From an uncultured Novosphingobium sp. (lineage in GTDB: Bacteria; Pseudomonadota; Alphaproteobacteria; Sphingomonadales; Sphingomonadaceae), in assembly GCA_938005655.1 (NCBI GenBank), contig CALLNA010000154.1:1-31050 (forward strand): DNA of 31,050 bases, in the 5' to 3' direction. This document shows, piece by piece, positions 7,751-15,474 of this stretch. Made by a program: the position numbers and the translations under genes. The notes beneath the pieces were generated by a model, which was not told where the DNA came from, made no database searches, and worked only from the letters and a program-made list of their open reading frames with translations. Each line of letters opens with the position of its first letter. The stretch's first letter is position 1.

Positions 7751-8302
7751 ATGAAACATGCAGCGCTAATCGCCGTATCGATCGCCGCCCTGGCCGTGGC
7801 CGGCTGCGGCAAGAAGGAAAGCCCCGCGCCCCAGCCGACCTCAGACGCCGCCACCGACATCGGCGCGGCTCCCGCCGATCTCAGCTCTGGCCAAGCATTC
7901 GCCAATGCGGCCGCGGCGAGCGACACGTTCGAGATCGAGACGTCCAAGCTGGCCGCCGGCCAGGCCGCATCCGCCAAGGTCAAGACCTTCGCCACGAACA
8001 TGATCAAGGCGCACACCGAATCCACCGCCAAGCTGAAATCCGCCGCCGCCTCGGCCGCGCCGGCGATCACGCCCAGCGCGACGCTGAACCCGACGCAGCA
8101 GCAAACGCTCGACACGCTCAAGACCAAGTCGGGCGCCGACTTCGACGCGGCCTACGCCAAGGCGCAGGTCGAGGGGCACCAGGCGGCCCTCGACGCCCTC
8201 AAGGCCTACTCGACATCGGGTGACGTCCCGAGCCTGAAGTCCTTCGCCACCGAAATGGTGCCGACCGTCACCGCGCACCTCAATATGGCGAAGGGCCTGT
8301 GA
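7751..8302 (+). CDS. DUF4142 family lipoprotein
   Basis: A 183-residue protein. The first 19 residues are a signal peptide ending in the lipobox AVAGC, so it should be an exported, lipid-anchored protein. The rest is a helical DUF4142 domain, recognisable from FEIETSKLAAGQAASAKVK followed by FATNMIKAHTESTAKL and a second half with VEGHQAALDALKAY. DUF4142 proteins resemble ferritin-like four-helix bundles and are often stress-induced; no enzyme activity is established. The start at 7751 is preceded by AGGAG and is preferred to longer in-frame extensions, which would remove the signal peptide. An EcfG-like motif lies upstream and a strong terminator downstream. Confidence 0.88.
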   Translation: MKHAALIAVSIAALAVAGCGKKESPAPQPTSDAATDIGAAPADLSSGQAFANAAAASDTFEIETSKLAAGQAASAKVKTFATNMIKAHTESTAKLKSAAASAAPAITPSATLNPTQQQTLDTLKTKSGADFDAAYAKAQVEGHQAALDALKAYSTSGDVPSLKSFATEMVPTVTAHLNMAKGL

Positions 8303-8338
8303 TCCCCATCGACGACAGATAAGCCAAGCCACTTGCCG

Positions 8339-8383
8339 AAAGCCGCCGGACCGCCCTGTTGCGGGCAGTCCGGCGGCTTTCTT
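8339..8383 (+). terminator. Rho-independent terminator after the DUF4142 gene
   Basis: The 13-base arms 8339-8351 and 8368-8380 are perfectly complementary, with four more pairs inside (8353-8356 with 8363-8366). The right arm ends in TTT followed by CTT, giving a T-rich tail. It lies 37 bases after the lipoprotein stop. Confidence 0.88.
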
Positions 8384-8481
8384 GCGCCCGCTCCACCTCC
8401 ATCAAGAACGGTTGGCGACAGGCCGGGGCGGTGCGATGGTGGCGACAAGCGCGACAGGACGCAAACGGAGGAAAGCAGGCG

Positions 8482-9360
8482 ATGGGTATCGAACGGATCA
8501 TCGACAAGCGCAGCCATGATCTGGGCGGCGGGTTCGTGGTGGGCCGGGTCCTGCCCTTCCACGCGCGCCGGATGGTGGGGCCGTTCATCTTCTTCGACCA
8601 TCTCGGCCCGCTCGAGCTCGCGCCGGGCATCCCGCGCGAGCTGGACGTGCGGCCGCATCCGCATATCGGGCTTTCGACCGTCACCTATCTCTATTCGGGC
8701 CGGATCACCCACCGCGACAGCCTGGGCTATCATCAGGAGATCCGCCCCGGCGAGGTCAACTGGATGGTGGCGGGAAGCGGGATCACCCACAGCGAGCGGC
8801 TGGAATATGCCCGCGCCTACGGGGCCGAGATGCACGGCATCCAGGCCTGGGTCGCCCTGCCCACGGAGGACGAGGAGACTGCCCCCAGCTTTCATCACCT
8901 GGAGGGCGCGGACCTGCCCGAGTGGGACGAGGCGGGCGTCCGGGGCCGGCTGATCGCGGGCGAGGTCGAGGGCCTTAGGGCGGCGACCCAGGTCCACTCC
9001 CCGACCTTCTACGAGCATTGGCAGATGGATGCCGGCGCGCGCCGCGATGTCACCCAGGCCTATCCGGAGCGCGCGGTCTATTGCGCCACGGGCGAGATCG
9101 AGGTGGACGGCACGCGCCTCGCCGCCGGTCGAATGGCGGTGCTGGATGGCAGGTCCGGCGGCGCGGTACGCGCGCTCCAGCCGAGCCAGGTGATGGCTCT
9201 CGGCGGCGAGCTGCTGGGCGAGCGCTATCTGCTATGGAATTTCGTCTCCTCGTCGAAGGAGCGGCTGGAGCAGGCTGCCGAGGACTGGCGGCAGCAGCGC
9301 ATGGCCCTGCCGGTGGGCGACGACCAGGAGTTCACGCCGATGCCGGCCAAGGCGTCGTGA
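8482..9360 (+). CDS. Pirin family protein
   Basis: A 292-residue bicupin. Metal ligands line up with human pirin: His59 and His61 in RPHPHIGL, His103 and Glu105 in GSGITHSER. The second cupin domain follows from about residue 170 and lacks metal ligands, as is normal. Bacterial pirins have been linked to quercetin dioxygenase activity and to regulation of partner enzymes; no substrate can be assigned here. The ATG at 8482 has a GGAGG ribosome site about ten bases upstream, and a longer frame beginning near 8359 has none. The stop overlaps the next gene's GTG start by 4 bases, so pirin and the oxidoreductase are co-translated. Confidence 0.93.
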   Translation: MGIERIIDKRSHDLGGGFVVGRVLPFHARRMVGPFIFFDHLGPLELAPGIPRELDVRPHPHIGLSTVTYLYSGRITHRDSLGYHQEIRPGEVNWMVAGSGITHSERLEYARAYGAEMHGIQAWVALPTEDEETAPSFHHLEGADLPEWDEAGVRGRLIAGEVEGLRAATQVHSPTFYEHWQMDAGARRDVTQAYPERAVYCATGEIEVDGTRLAAGRMAVLDGRSGGAVRALQPSQVMALGGELLGERYLLWNFVSSSKERLEQAAEDWRQQRMALPVGDDQEFTPMPAKAS

Positions 9361-10328
9361 AGGCGGCGGTCCTCGAAGCGCTGGGCAGCACGCCGGTCTG
9401 CGGCACGTTCCCCGAGCCCGATCTCCAGGCCGGGGAACGGCTGGTCCATGTCCGCGCCGCCGGGGTCAAGCAGCTCGAACGGCTGATCGCATCGGGCAGG
9501 CACTATTCCAGCCCCAAGGCCTTGCCGATCGTGCCGGGCCTCGATGGGGTCGGGCGGCTGGACGACGGGACGCGGGTCTATTTCATGGTGCAGCGCCGCC
9601 CCTTCGGCGCGATGGCGGAACGCGCACCGGCAAGCCTAACCGTGCCCGTCCCCGCCGGGCTGAGCGACGCGCAGGCCGCCGCCGTGGTCAATCCGGCGCT
9701 GGCCGGCTGGCTGCCGCTGGTCGAGCGGGCACGGATGAAGGCCGGGGAGAGCGTGCTAGTCCTCGGCGCGACGGGAACCTCGGGCCGCATGGCCGTGACC
9801 ATGGCGCGGATGCTCGGCGCGGGCCGGGTAATCGCCTGCGGCAGGCGGCGAGCCGTGCTCGACAGCCTGGGGGCCGACGCGACGATCGACCTCTCCGCCC
9901 CGGAGGTGGAGATCGCCGCCGCCTTCGCCGCCGAAGCCGCCCGCGGCCTCGGCGTGATCGTCGACTACCTGTGGGGACGCCCGGCCGAGCTGCTCATCGG
10001 CCAGCTTGCCCGGCCGGACCTCCACAGCGACAGCGGCGACAGGGCGATCCGCTTCGTCACGGTCGGCCAGATGGCCGGGCCGGACATCGTGCTGCCGTCG
10101 AACGCACTGCGCGGATCGCGCCTTGAACTGATCGGTAGCGGCACCGGCAACTTCCCGCCGGGCGAAGCGATGGGCAAGGCGATCGCTACGGTCCTCGATC
10201 TTGCCGCGGCCGGGCGCATCCCGGTCGAGACCGTAGAAATGCCGGTCGCGGAGGTCGCCACCGCCTGGGCCGCGCCGCGGGACCCGGACCAGCGGATCGT
10301 GCTGACCTTCGGACCAGCACCGGGCTGA
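9357..10328 (+). CDS. MDR-family (quinone oxidoreductase-like) NAD(P)H-dependent oxidoreductase
   Basis: A 323-residue medium-chain dehydrogenase/reductase. The start is GTG overlapping the pirin stop (GTGA). The N-terminal GroES-like half ends near residue 120, and the nucleotide-binding half has the VLVLGATGTSGRMAV glycine motif near residues 131-145. There are no cysteine clusters for structural zinc and the catalytic zinc ligands are not evident, which fits the quinone oxidoreductase branch and not the alcohol dehydrogenases. Substrate unknown. It forms a two-gene unit with pirin and ends at a bidirectional hairpin. Confidence 0.85.
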   Translation: MKAAVLEALGSTPVCGTFPEPDLQAGERLVHVRAAGVKQLERLIASGRHYSSPKALPIVPGLDGVGRLDDGTRVYFMVQRRPFGAMAERAPASLTVPVPAGLSDAQAAAVVNPALAGWLPLVERARMKAGESVLVLGATGTSGRMAVTMARMLGAGRVIACGRRRAVLDSLGADATIDLSAPEVEIAAAFAAEAARGLGVIVDYLWGRPAELLIGQLARPDLHSDSGDRAIRFVTVGQMAGPDIVLPSNALRGSRLELIGSGTGNFPPGEAMGKAIATVLDLAAAGRIPVETVEMPVAEVATAWAAPRDPDQRIVLTFGPAPG

Positions 10329-10347
10329 ACGGACGCTCCCACGGGGA

Positions 10348-10385
10348 ATCGTGCGCGAACCGGGGAGAGACGGTTCGCGCACGAT
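10348..10385. terminator. Bidirectional hairpin between the oxidoreductase and TonB receptor genes
   Basis: Arms 10348-10361 and 10372-10385 are perfect 14-base reverse complements around a ten-base loop. It fills the 62-base space between two convergent stops, so it probably ends transcription from both sides. No T-run follows, so efficiency is unknown. Confidence 0.75.
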
Positions 10386-10390
10386 ATCGG

Positions 10391-13018
10391 TCAGAAGCTG
10401 GCGCCCAGCTCCACCCCGAAGGTCCGACCCTTGCGCAGCGCGGCGAAGAAGGCGCGCGGCGCGCCGTTGTCGATCGTCGCCGGGCTGCCGTTGAAGGTGA
10501 CGGTGCTGGCGGCCGGCAAGCCGGTCGTGCCGTAGCCGTAGCGGTAGTCGAACCAGCGCGTCGCCATCGGGATCGAATCCTCGTTGGTCAGGTTGCGGCC
10601 GAACGCGGTGAGGGTGAAGTTCTTGATCCGAACACCGATCCGCGCGTTGAGCAGGAACGCGTCCCCGGTCTTCGCCAGATTGTCGACCTGGACGTATTTC
10701 GAGGCTTCGTAGCTGAAATTGGTGTTGAACATCACCGCCGCATCCTCACCGACGGGCAACTCGTAGCTCACCGATCCGTTGACGATCCACGGCGATCCCA
10801 GCGGCAGCTTCTTGCCCGCGATGCTACAAAACGGCAGGGCCGCGGCCGGCGGGTTGTTCGTGTCGAAATTGGGCTTGAGGCCGCCCGAGTTCAACGTGAA
10901 CAGGTCGGCGTCGCAGCCCGAGGTGAAGTGCGCGTCGACATAGGACGCGCCCATGGTCAGCGTCAGGTTCCGCGTCGGCGCCGCGGTGAACTCCACCTCG
11001 ACGCCCTGGGTGACGCCGTTCCCCTGGTTCGAGACGAACGACAGGATGCTGCCCGCCGAAGACAGGTCCGGCAGGGAGCTGGTGAGCTGAATGTTGGTCA
11101 GCTTGTTGTGGTAGAGCGAGATCGAGCCGCGCAGGCGGTGATCGAGCGCCGAGAACTTAGCGCCGATCTCGAACGCCTCGACCTTTTCGGGCAGGTAGCG
11201 GACGGAATCGTGCCCGGTCTGGTTGGTCGCGGTGACGCCGACCGCACCATTGAACCCACCAGGCTTACGCCCGCGCGCATAGATGCCGTAGAGCAGCAGG
11301 CCGCTGGGGAACTGGTAGTTGATCGTGACGCGCGGATCGGTACCCTTCTCGAGCAGCTCGTTCTGGCAGTTCGTGCTGGTGAAAGGCCCGAACGCCGTGG
11401 TCTCCCCGGCATAGCCCGCGCAAAACAGGGGCGCGGTTGAATAGTCGATCTGGCGCTTGCGCTCCTCCGCATAGCGGACTTCGCCGGAGATCGACAGGCC
11501 CTGCAACGGCTTCCACGTCACCGAGCCGAAGACTGCGCGGTCCTCCACCCAGTTGATGCCCGAGCCGAGCGTGCCGAGGGCCTCGCCCTCGAACGGATTG
11601 GCGAAGGTGAGGTCGCGGACGACCTGCTTCTGCTTGAAGTAATAGAGGCCGACCAGCGCCGAGAACGGCCGGTCCTGCGGCGTCGCCAGGCGCAGTTCCT
11701 GGCTGATGTCCCAGGTGTCCTTGCGCGTCGTGCCGGCAAAGGCCGGCTCGGAGACCAGCGGATTGGGCGGCTGCACGCCCGCCGCCAGGGCCGGGTTCGG
11801 GCTGAAATAGAAGAAGGCGTCCGAATGGTCGCCGTCCGACCCGAAGCGGTTGTAGTTCTTGCGATAGCCGGTGAGGCTGGACAGGACCCAGCCCGATCCG
11901 CCGATGTTCCAATCGACCACCTGCGAAACGTAGTATTGCCGGTTGTCGTTGCCGTCGAAGGCGGTTCCGTCGAACACGCCGGAGATCGCCGCCGTGTTGA
12001 AGCTCGGCGGGATGAACGAGCCGGCCGGGATCGTGATCTGCATCGGCGTGTCGTTCATCTGGATCATGTTCGGCTGCGGCTGGATCGTGCCGCAGAAGTA
12101 CTGATTGGTGTTGGTCGAGGTGCCCAGGGTGTTCGCCACATAGGGCAGCGCGAAGCTGCGCGCGCGATAGGCGGCCGAGCGGTAGCCGGGCATGCAGTTG
12201 TTCGCCGCCGCCCCTTGCAGGAAGAACGGGATCGAACCGTCGCGGTCGTGCTGATAGGAGAAGCGCTGGCGCACCTTGAGGTCGCCGCCGCCGCCCCAGT
12301 CGAGCGTCAGGTAGATGCTGTCGGTGCGCTCCTGGCCGATCTTCTGGCCGTTGAGCTGGTTACGGTACTGCCCCCCGTACTGATAGTGCCGCCCGCCGAG
12401 CCGGAAGCCGAGCACGTCGGGGATTATCGGGCCGGAGACCGATCCCGCCACCTGGTACTCGCCGTATTGCGCGGCGGTAAGGCGCAGGTTGCCGGTGAAC
12501 TTCGTGCTGGCGTCCTTGGTGATGTAGTTGATCGCGCCGGCATAGGTGTTGCGGCCGTAGAGCGCCGATTGCGGGCCCTTGATGATCTCGACCCGCTCGA
12601 TCGAAGTGGGGTCGAAGCTCTGGATGTCGCCCTGGTAATAGATGCCGTCGACGAAGTAGGCGGCGCCCGTCTCCACGCCGAACTGCACGTTGGCGAGCAC
12701 GTTGGACTGGCCGCGGATCACCGGCCGGTCGGAGGTGCGGCCGAAGGCCTGGCTGAAGCTGACGCCGGTGGCCTGCTTGGCGAAGTCGTCGATCGAGGTG
12801 AGGCCCAGCGCCTCGATCTTCTGGGCCGTCACCGCCGAGACCGCGACCGGCGCGTCCGAAAGCGATTCCTTCACCTTGCGCGCGGTGACGACGATATCCT
12901 GGATCGCCGGCGGCAGATCGTCCGCGCGGGACGGCGCGGGCTGCGCCTCCTGCGCCGAGACCATGCACGGCGTCAGCCCGGTTGCGACCAGCAACGCGGC
13001 ATACAATGATCGCTTCAT
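10391..13018 (-). CDS. TonB-dependent outer-membrane receptor
   Basis: About 875 residues. A signal peptide (MKRSLYAALLVATGLTPCMVSA, cleavage before QEA) is followed by a TonB box-like IVVTARK, a plug domain to roughly residue 170 (RPVIRGQ, YFVDGIYY, VEIIKGPQSALYGRNTYAGAIN as separate conserved pieces), and a beta barrel ending in the C-terminal phenylalanine used for outer-membrane insertion. Such receptors import large or scarce substrates using TonB energy. Two ATGs are adjacent (13021 and 13018); GGAGG is about six bases before the second, so I prefer it. Its promoter carries two copies of the TTGTCCGGACAA palindrome, tying it to the catabolic locus. The substrate cannot be read from the sequence; sphingomonads use such receptors widely for aromatic and plant-derived compounds. 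Confidence 0.95.
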   Translation of the reverse strand: MKRSLYAALLVATGLTPCMVSAQEAQPAPSRADDLPPAIQDIVVTARKVKESLSDAPVAVSAVTAQKIEALGLTSIDDFAKQATGVSFSQAFGRTSDRPVIRGQSNVLANVQFGVETGAAYFVDGIYYQGDIQSFDPTSIERVEIIKGPQSALYGRNTYAGAINYITKDASTKFTGNLRLTAAQYGEYQVAGSVSGPIIPDVLGFRLGGRHYQYGGQYRNQLNGQKIGQERTDSIYLTLDWGGGGDLKVRQRFSYQHDRDGSIPFFLQGAAANNCMPGYRSAAYRARSFALPYVANTLGTSTNTNQYFCGTIQPQPNMIQMNDTPMQITIPAGSFIPPSFNTAAISGVFDGTAFDGNDNRQYYVSQVVDWNIGGSGWVLSSLTGYRKNYNRFGSDGDHSDAFFYFSPNPALAAGVQPPNPLVSEPAFAGTTRKDTWDISQELRLATPQDRPFSALVGLYYFKQKQVVRDLTFANPFEGEALGTLGSGINWVEDRAVFGSVTWKPLQGLSISGEVRYAEERKRQIDYSTAPLFCAGYAGETTAFGPFTSTNCQNELLEKGTDPRVTINYQFPSGLLLYGIYARGRKPGGFNGAVGVTATNQTGHDSVRYLPEKVEAFEIGAKFSALDHRLRGSISLYHNKLTNIQLTSSLPDLSSAGSILSFVSNQGNGVTQGVEVEFTAAPTRNLTLTMGASYVDAHFTSGCDADLFTLNSGGLKPNFDTNNPPAAALPFCSIAGKKLPLGSPWIVNGSVSYELPVGEDAAVMFNTNFSYEASKYVQVDNLAKTGDAFLLNARIGVRIKNFTLTAFGRNLTNEDSIPMATRWFDYRYGYGTTGLPAASTVTFNGSPATIDNGAPRAFFAALRKGRTFGVELGASF

Positions 13019-13088
13019 CATTTCCCTCCGTATCGGCGTTCCTGACAGCGCCCCCGTGACGCCGCGACATCCCGCGCTTTATGTCTTA

Positions 13089-13100
13089 TTGTCCGGACAA
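13089..13100. promoter_or_regulatory. Palindromic operator, copy 1 (TonB receptor promoter)
   Basis: TTGTCCGGACAA, a perfect 12-base palindrome. On the minus strand it lies just downstream of a likely -10 box, where a bound repressor would cover the transcription start. Four further identical copies occur in the window, all between genes. Confidence 0.8.
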
Positions 13101-13127
13101 ATATAGCATAGAGATTTGTCCGGACAA
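13100..13127 (-). promoter_or_regulatory. Core promoter of the TonB receptor gene
   Basis: Read on the minus strand, TTGTCC (13122-13127) serves as the -35 box, and TATATT (13100-13105), five of six to consensus, as the -10 box, with 16 bases between. The -35 is inside one palindrome and the other palindrome begins at the -10 box. The start codon is about 80 bases further on. Confidence 0.6.
13116..13127. promoter_or_regulatory. Palindromic operator, copy 2 (TonB receptor promoter)
   Basis: A second exact TTGTCCGGACAA. Its centre is 27 bases from copy 1, and it covers the predicted -35 box. Two sites flanking one -10 box suggest tight or cooperative repression of the receptor gene. Confidence 0.8.
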
Positions 13128-13170
13128 CTGTTTTCGACGGAGCCCCGTCGCTTCCTCGCATTTCCCGCTC

Positions 13171-13194
13171 CCATGTGGCGCACGCGCCACATGG
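13171..13194. repeat. Ten-base perfect inverted repeat in the receptor/DUF1838 gap
   Basis: CCATGTGGCG at 13171-13180 and its exact reverse complement at 13185-13194 enclose the four-base loop CACG. It is a different sequence from the TTGTCCGGACAA palindrome. It lies about 205 bases after the DUF1838 stop and about 150 bases before the receptor start, so it could be a transcription end for DUF1838 or a binding site. No T-run follows on the minus strand. Confidence 0.55.
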
Positions 13195-13398
13195 AAATAA
13201 CGGACAGTCACGAGCTATATTTCCAATAACTAACTGTTTTTATGTTCAAAACTTGAAACCAAGGAAGGCCGAAAGAAAGCGTCGCCTGCTCGCCGCCAGC
13301 AATACCCCCTTCCCTCGTCTCCGCTTCGCCCGGAGGCTCCCGGGCGGCCGATCGCCGCCCCATGAGCCGCCGCAGCGAATCGCGCTCCGGACTCGCCC
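13195..13398. other. Non-coding part of the gap between DUF1838 and receptor genes
   Basis: The gap between the two minus-strand genes is about 380 bases (13022-13398). Its left half holds the receptor promoter, two operators and an inverted repeat. In this right half, 13195-13265 is notably AT-rich for this genome (for example around 13210-13255), and the remainder returns to normal composition. I see no convincing gene. A frame at 13175-13402 has no ribosome site and no recognisable domain. It may be the long 3' untranslated end of the DUF1838 transcript. Confidence 0.4.
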
Positions 13399-14310
13399 TT
13401 AGGGGTGCGCGCCGCTCGCCGGCTTCTGCTGGTCCGCCCACTTCTTGAACACGGTCCACGAGGTCTCGTTCGGCCGCTTGTCGTCGAGCGGCGGCGGCGC
13501 GGTCCAGGCGGGATAGTTGGTCGCGATCTCGGTCTTCATCACCGCGGGCAGCTCGTCGAAGCTCTTGAGCTTGTTGCCCACGGCGTTGAACACGAGCTGA
13601 CCCTGCCGCCCGCTCATCTTCATCCACGGCAGCCAGTCCGAGATGCGCACCCAGCTCACCAGCGGATAGGCCGTGGGGTTGCGCGTATCGAGCATCTCGT
13701 CCGCGTCGAACGCGAAGTCGAAGATCTCCATCGCGTGGTACTTGCCGCCGACATAGTCCTGATAGCCGCCCGCGAGCGGGTTGTTGTAGAACAGCGGCGC
13801 CTCCAACGGCATGACGAAGTGTCGGCCCGCGCGCCGCAGCGAGGGGAGCGAGAACGGCGTGCCATCCGCATTGGTGACGAAGCTGGGCCGCTGGTTCACC
13901 GGATCGTTGGCGACCTGGAGCACCGTCACCGTCTCTCCGGTCCACGGATTCTTCCAGTTGCGCACGACCTCGCCGGTCTTGGGATCGAGGTAGAGCAGGA
14001 TCTCGCGGCTGACGAGCCGCCAGCCCTGGCCCTGCTTGGGATCGGTGATCGCGGTGCACTGGCGGATGTTCATCCCCTCCGCCTTGAACAGCAGCCGGTC
14101 CGGCTCGCCGTCGACCCGCGAATAGACGTTGCCGGCCCAGTGATAGACGGCGGGCTTGCCGTCCGCCTCGCCGCACTGCGCGCGCTTGGAGATTTCCAGC
14201 GCGTCCTCCGGCTTGGCCGGATCGAGCTGGCGCGCCGCAGCGCCGGAGGCGAGCGGGAGCGCCGTCGCCAGGGCCAGCCCGGCGAGAGTGAGGAGACGCG
14301 CTGAATTCAT
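13399..14310 (-). CDS. DUF1838 family protein, probably exported
   Basis: A 303-residue protein with an N-terminal signal peptide of about 28 residues (hydrophobic stretch LLTLAGLALATALPLASG, then AAA before RQLDP). The mature part carries features of the DUF1838 family: YHWAGNVYSRVDGEPDRLLF, then REILLYLDPKTGEVV, WKNPWTGE and VANDPVNQ. I know of no established activity for DUF1838; it appears near degradation genes in sphingomonads. The ATG at 14310 has AAGGA about eight bases upstream. A TTG three codons earlier is possible but badly spaced. The promoter carries one TTGTCCGGACAA, so this is likely an extracytoplasmic step or binding function of the same pathway. Confidence 0.8.
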   Translation of the reverse strand: MNSARLLTLAGLALATALPLASGAAARQLDPAKPEDALEISKRAQCGEADGKPAVYHWAGNVYSRVDGEPDRLLFKAEGMNIRQCTAITDPKQGQGWRLVSREILLYLDPKTGEVVRNWKNPWTGETVTVLQVANDPVNQRPSFVTNADGTPFSLPSLRRAGRHFVMPLEAPLFYNNPLAGGYQDYVGGKYHAMEIFDFAFDADEMLDTRNPTAYPLVSWVRISDWLPWMKMSGRQGQLVFNAVGNKLKSFDELPAVMKTEIATNYPAWTAPPPLDDKRPNETSWTVFKKWADQQKPASGAHP

Positions 14311-14360
14311 CGGCCGCAATCCTTTTCCTGGTCATGGAACGACCTTGCAGGTCGCGCGTG

Positions 14361-14389
14361 ATCATGCTTTTGTCCGGACAACTTGTAAA
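14361..14389 (-). promoter_or_regulatory. Core promoter of the DUF1838 gene with operator in the spacer
   Basis: On the minus strand TTTACA (14384-14389, five of six to the -35 consensus) and CATGAT (14361-14366, four of six to the -10) are 17 bases apart. The palindrome at 14370-14381 sits between them, a position where a bound protein excludes RNA polymerase. Confidence 0.55.
14370..14381. promoter_or_regulatory. Palindromic operator, copy 3 (divergent DUF1838 / quinone oxidoreductase)
   Basis: An exact TTGTCCGGACAA in the 176-base gap between the divergent genes at 14310 (-) and 14487 (+). It is about 60 bases from the left start and 105 from the right one and could control both. I cannot place a clear plus-strand promoter. 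Confidence 0.8.
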
Positions 14390-14486
14390 CACGAAAAGAC
14401 CAGTTTCAGCGGGATTTGTCGTAATCGGGCGGATTTCCGTCGCCTGTGCCTCAACCGGCACGCCAGAGTATCCAGCAGGAGGAAGA

Positions 14487-15464
14487 ATGTCGGCACGAAT
14501 CGCACAGGTCGCGCAGACCGGAGGGCCGGAGCGCATCCACTGGCACGACGTCGAGCTGCCCCCGCCTGGGCCGGGCGAGGCGCGGGTGCGCAACACCGCG
14601 GTCGGGCTGAACTTCATCGACATCTATCATCGCAGCGGGATCTATCCGATCGACCTGCCCGGCGCGCTAGGCGTGGAAGGTGCAGGCGTGGTCGAGGCGG
14701 TCGGCGCGGGCGTGACCGGGGTCCGGCCGGGCGACCGCGTCGCCTATTTCGGCCCGGACCGCGGGGCCTACGCCACCGCGCGCAACATGGCCGCCGCCGC
14801 GCTGTTCGTCCTGCCGGCGGACATCGACGCGGAGCTGGCGGCGGCCGTGCTGCTGAAGGGCTGCACGGCCGAATTTCTCGTCCGCCGCTGCGCCCGGGTG
14901 GAAGCGGGCTGGCCGGTGCTGGTCCATGCCGCGGCCGGCGGGGTCGGCATGATCCTGACGCAATGGCTGAAGGCGGTGGGCGCGACCGTGATCGGCACCG
15001 TGGGCAGCGAGGCCAAGGCGGCACTCGCGCGCGAGGCCGGAGCGGATCACGTCATCCGCTACGACCGGGAGGGCATCGCCGACCGCGTCCGCGCCCTGAC
15101 CGGCGGCGCGGGCGTGCGCGTGACCTTCGACGGGATCGGCGCGGCGACCTGGGAAGCCTCGCTCGACGCGACGGGCAAGCGCGGGCTGATCGTCGGCTAC
15201 GGCAATGCCAGCGGCCCGGTGACGGGGGTCGCGACGGGCGTGCTGGCGCTCAAGGGATCGCTCTACACCACGCGGCCGATGCTCTACGATTACTATGCCG
15301 CGCCGGAGGAGCGCAACGAGGGCACGGCGGCGCTGTGGGACATGATCCGCAGCAGCAAGGTCTGCGTCACCATCGGCCAGCGCTATCCGCTGGAGGACGC
15401 CGCCCGCGCGCACCGCGACCTGGCGGCGCGCGCGACGCACGGCTCCTCGCTGCTCATCCCGTGA
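14487..15464 (+). CDS. Quinone oxidoreductase-type NADPH-dependent reductase (MDR family)
   Basis: A 325-residue zinc-free medium-chain reductase. The N-terminal half has GLNFIDIYHRSGIYP and LGVEGAGVVEAVG, signatures of the NADPH:quinone oxidoreductase (QOR) branch. The nucleotide-binding motif HAAAGGVGMILTQ starts near residue 151. Enzymes of this type reduce quinones or the C=C bond of unsaturated carbonyl compounds with NADPH. The ATG has an AGGAGGA ribosome site at 14477-14483. The gene is divergent from DUF1838 and shares the operator at 14370, which places it in the catabolic regulon. It ends ten bases from the convergent VOC gene. Confidence 0.9.
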   Translation: MSARIAQVAQTGGPERIHWHDVELPPPGPGEARVRNTAVGLNFIDIYHRSGIYPIDLPGALGVEGAGVVEAVGAGVTGVRPGDRVAYFGPDRGAYATARNMAAAALFVLPADIDAELAAAVLLKGCTAEFLVRRCARVEAGWPVLVHAAAGGVGMILTQWLKAVGATVIGTVGSEAKAALAREAGADHVIRYDREGIADRVRALTGGAGVRVTFDGIGAATWEASLDATGKRGLIVGYGNASGPVTGVATGVLALKGSLYTTRPMLYDYYAAPEERNEGTAALWDMIRSSKVCVTIGQRYPLEDAARAHRDLAARATHGSSLLIP

Positions 15465-15474
15465 GGGCGCGCGG

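Noticed and set aside
11825..13009. Plus-strand open frame of 394 codons opposite the TonB receptor
   Set aside because: Antisense shadow with no recognisable fold, while the minus strand encodes an intact receptor.
13175..13402. Small plus-strand frame (75 codons) in the gap before DUF1838
   Set aside because: No ribosome site, no domain, and mixed composition; more likely untranslated sequence.
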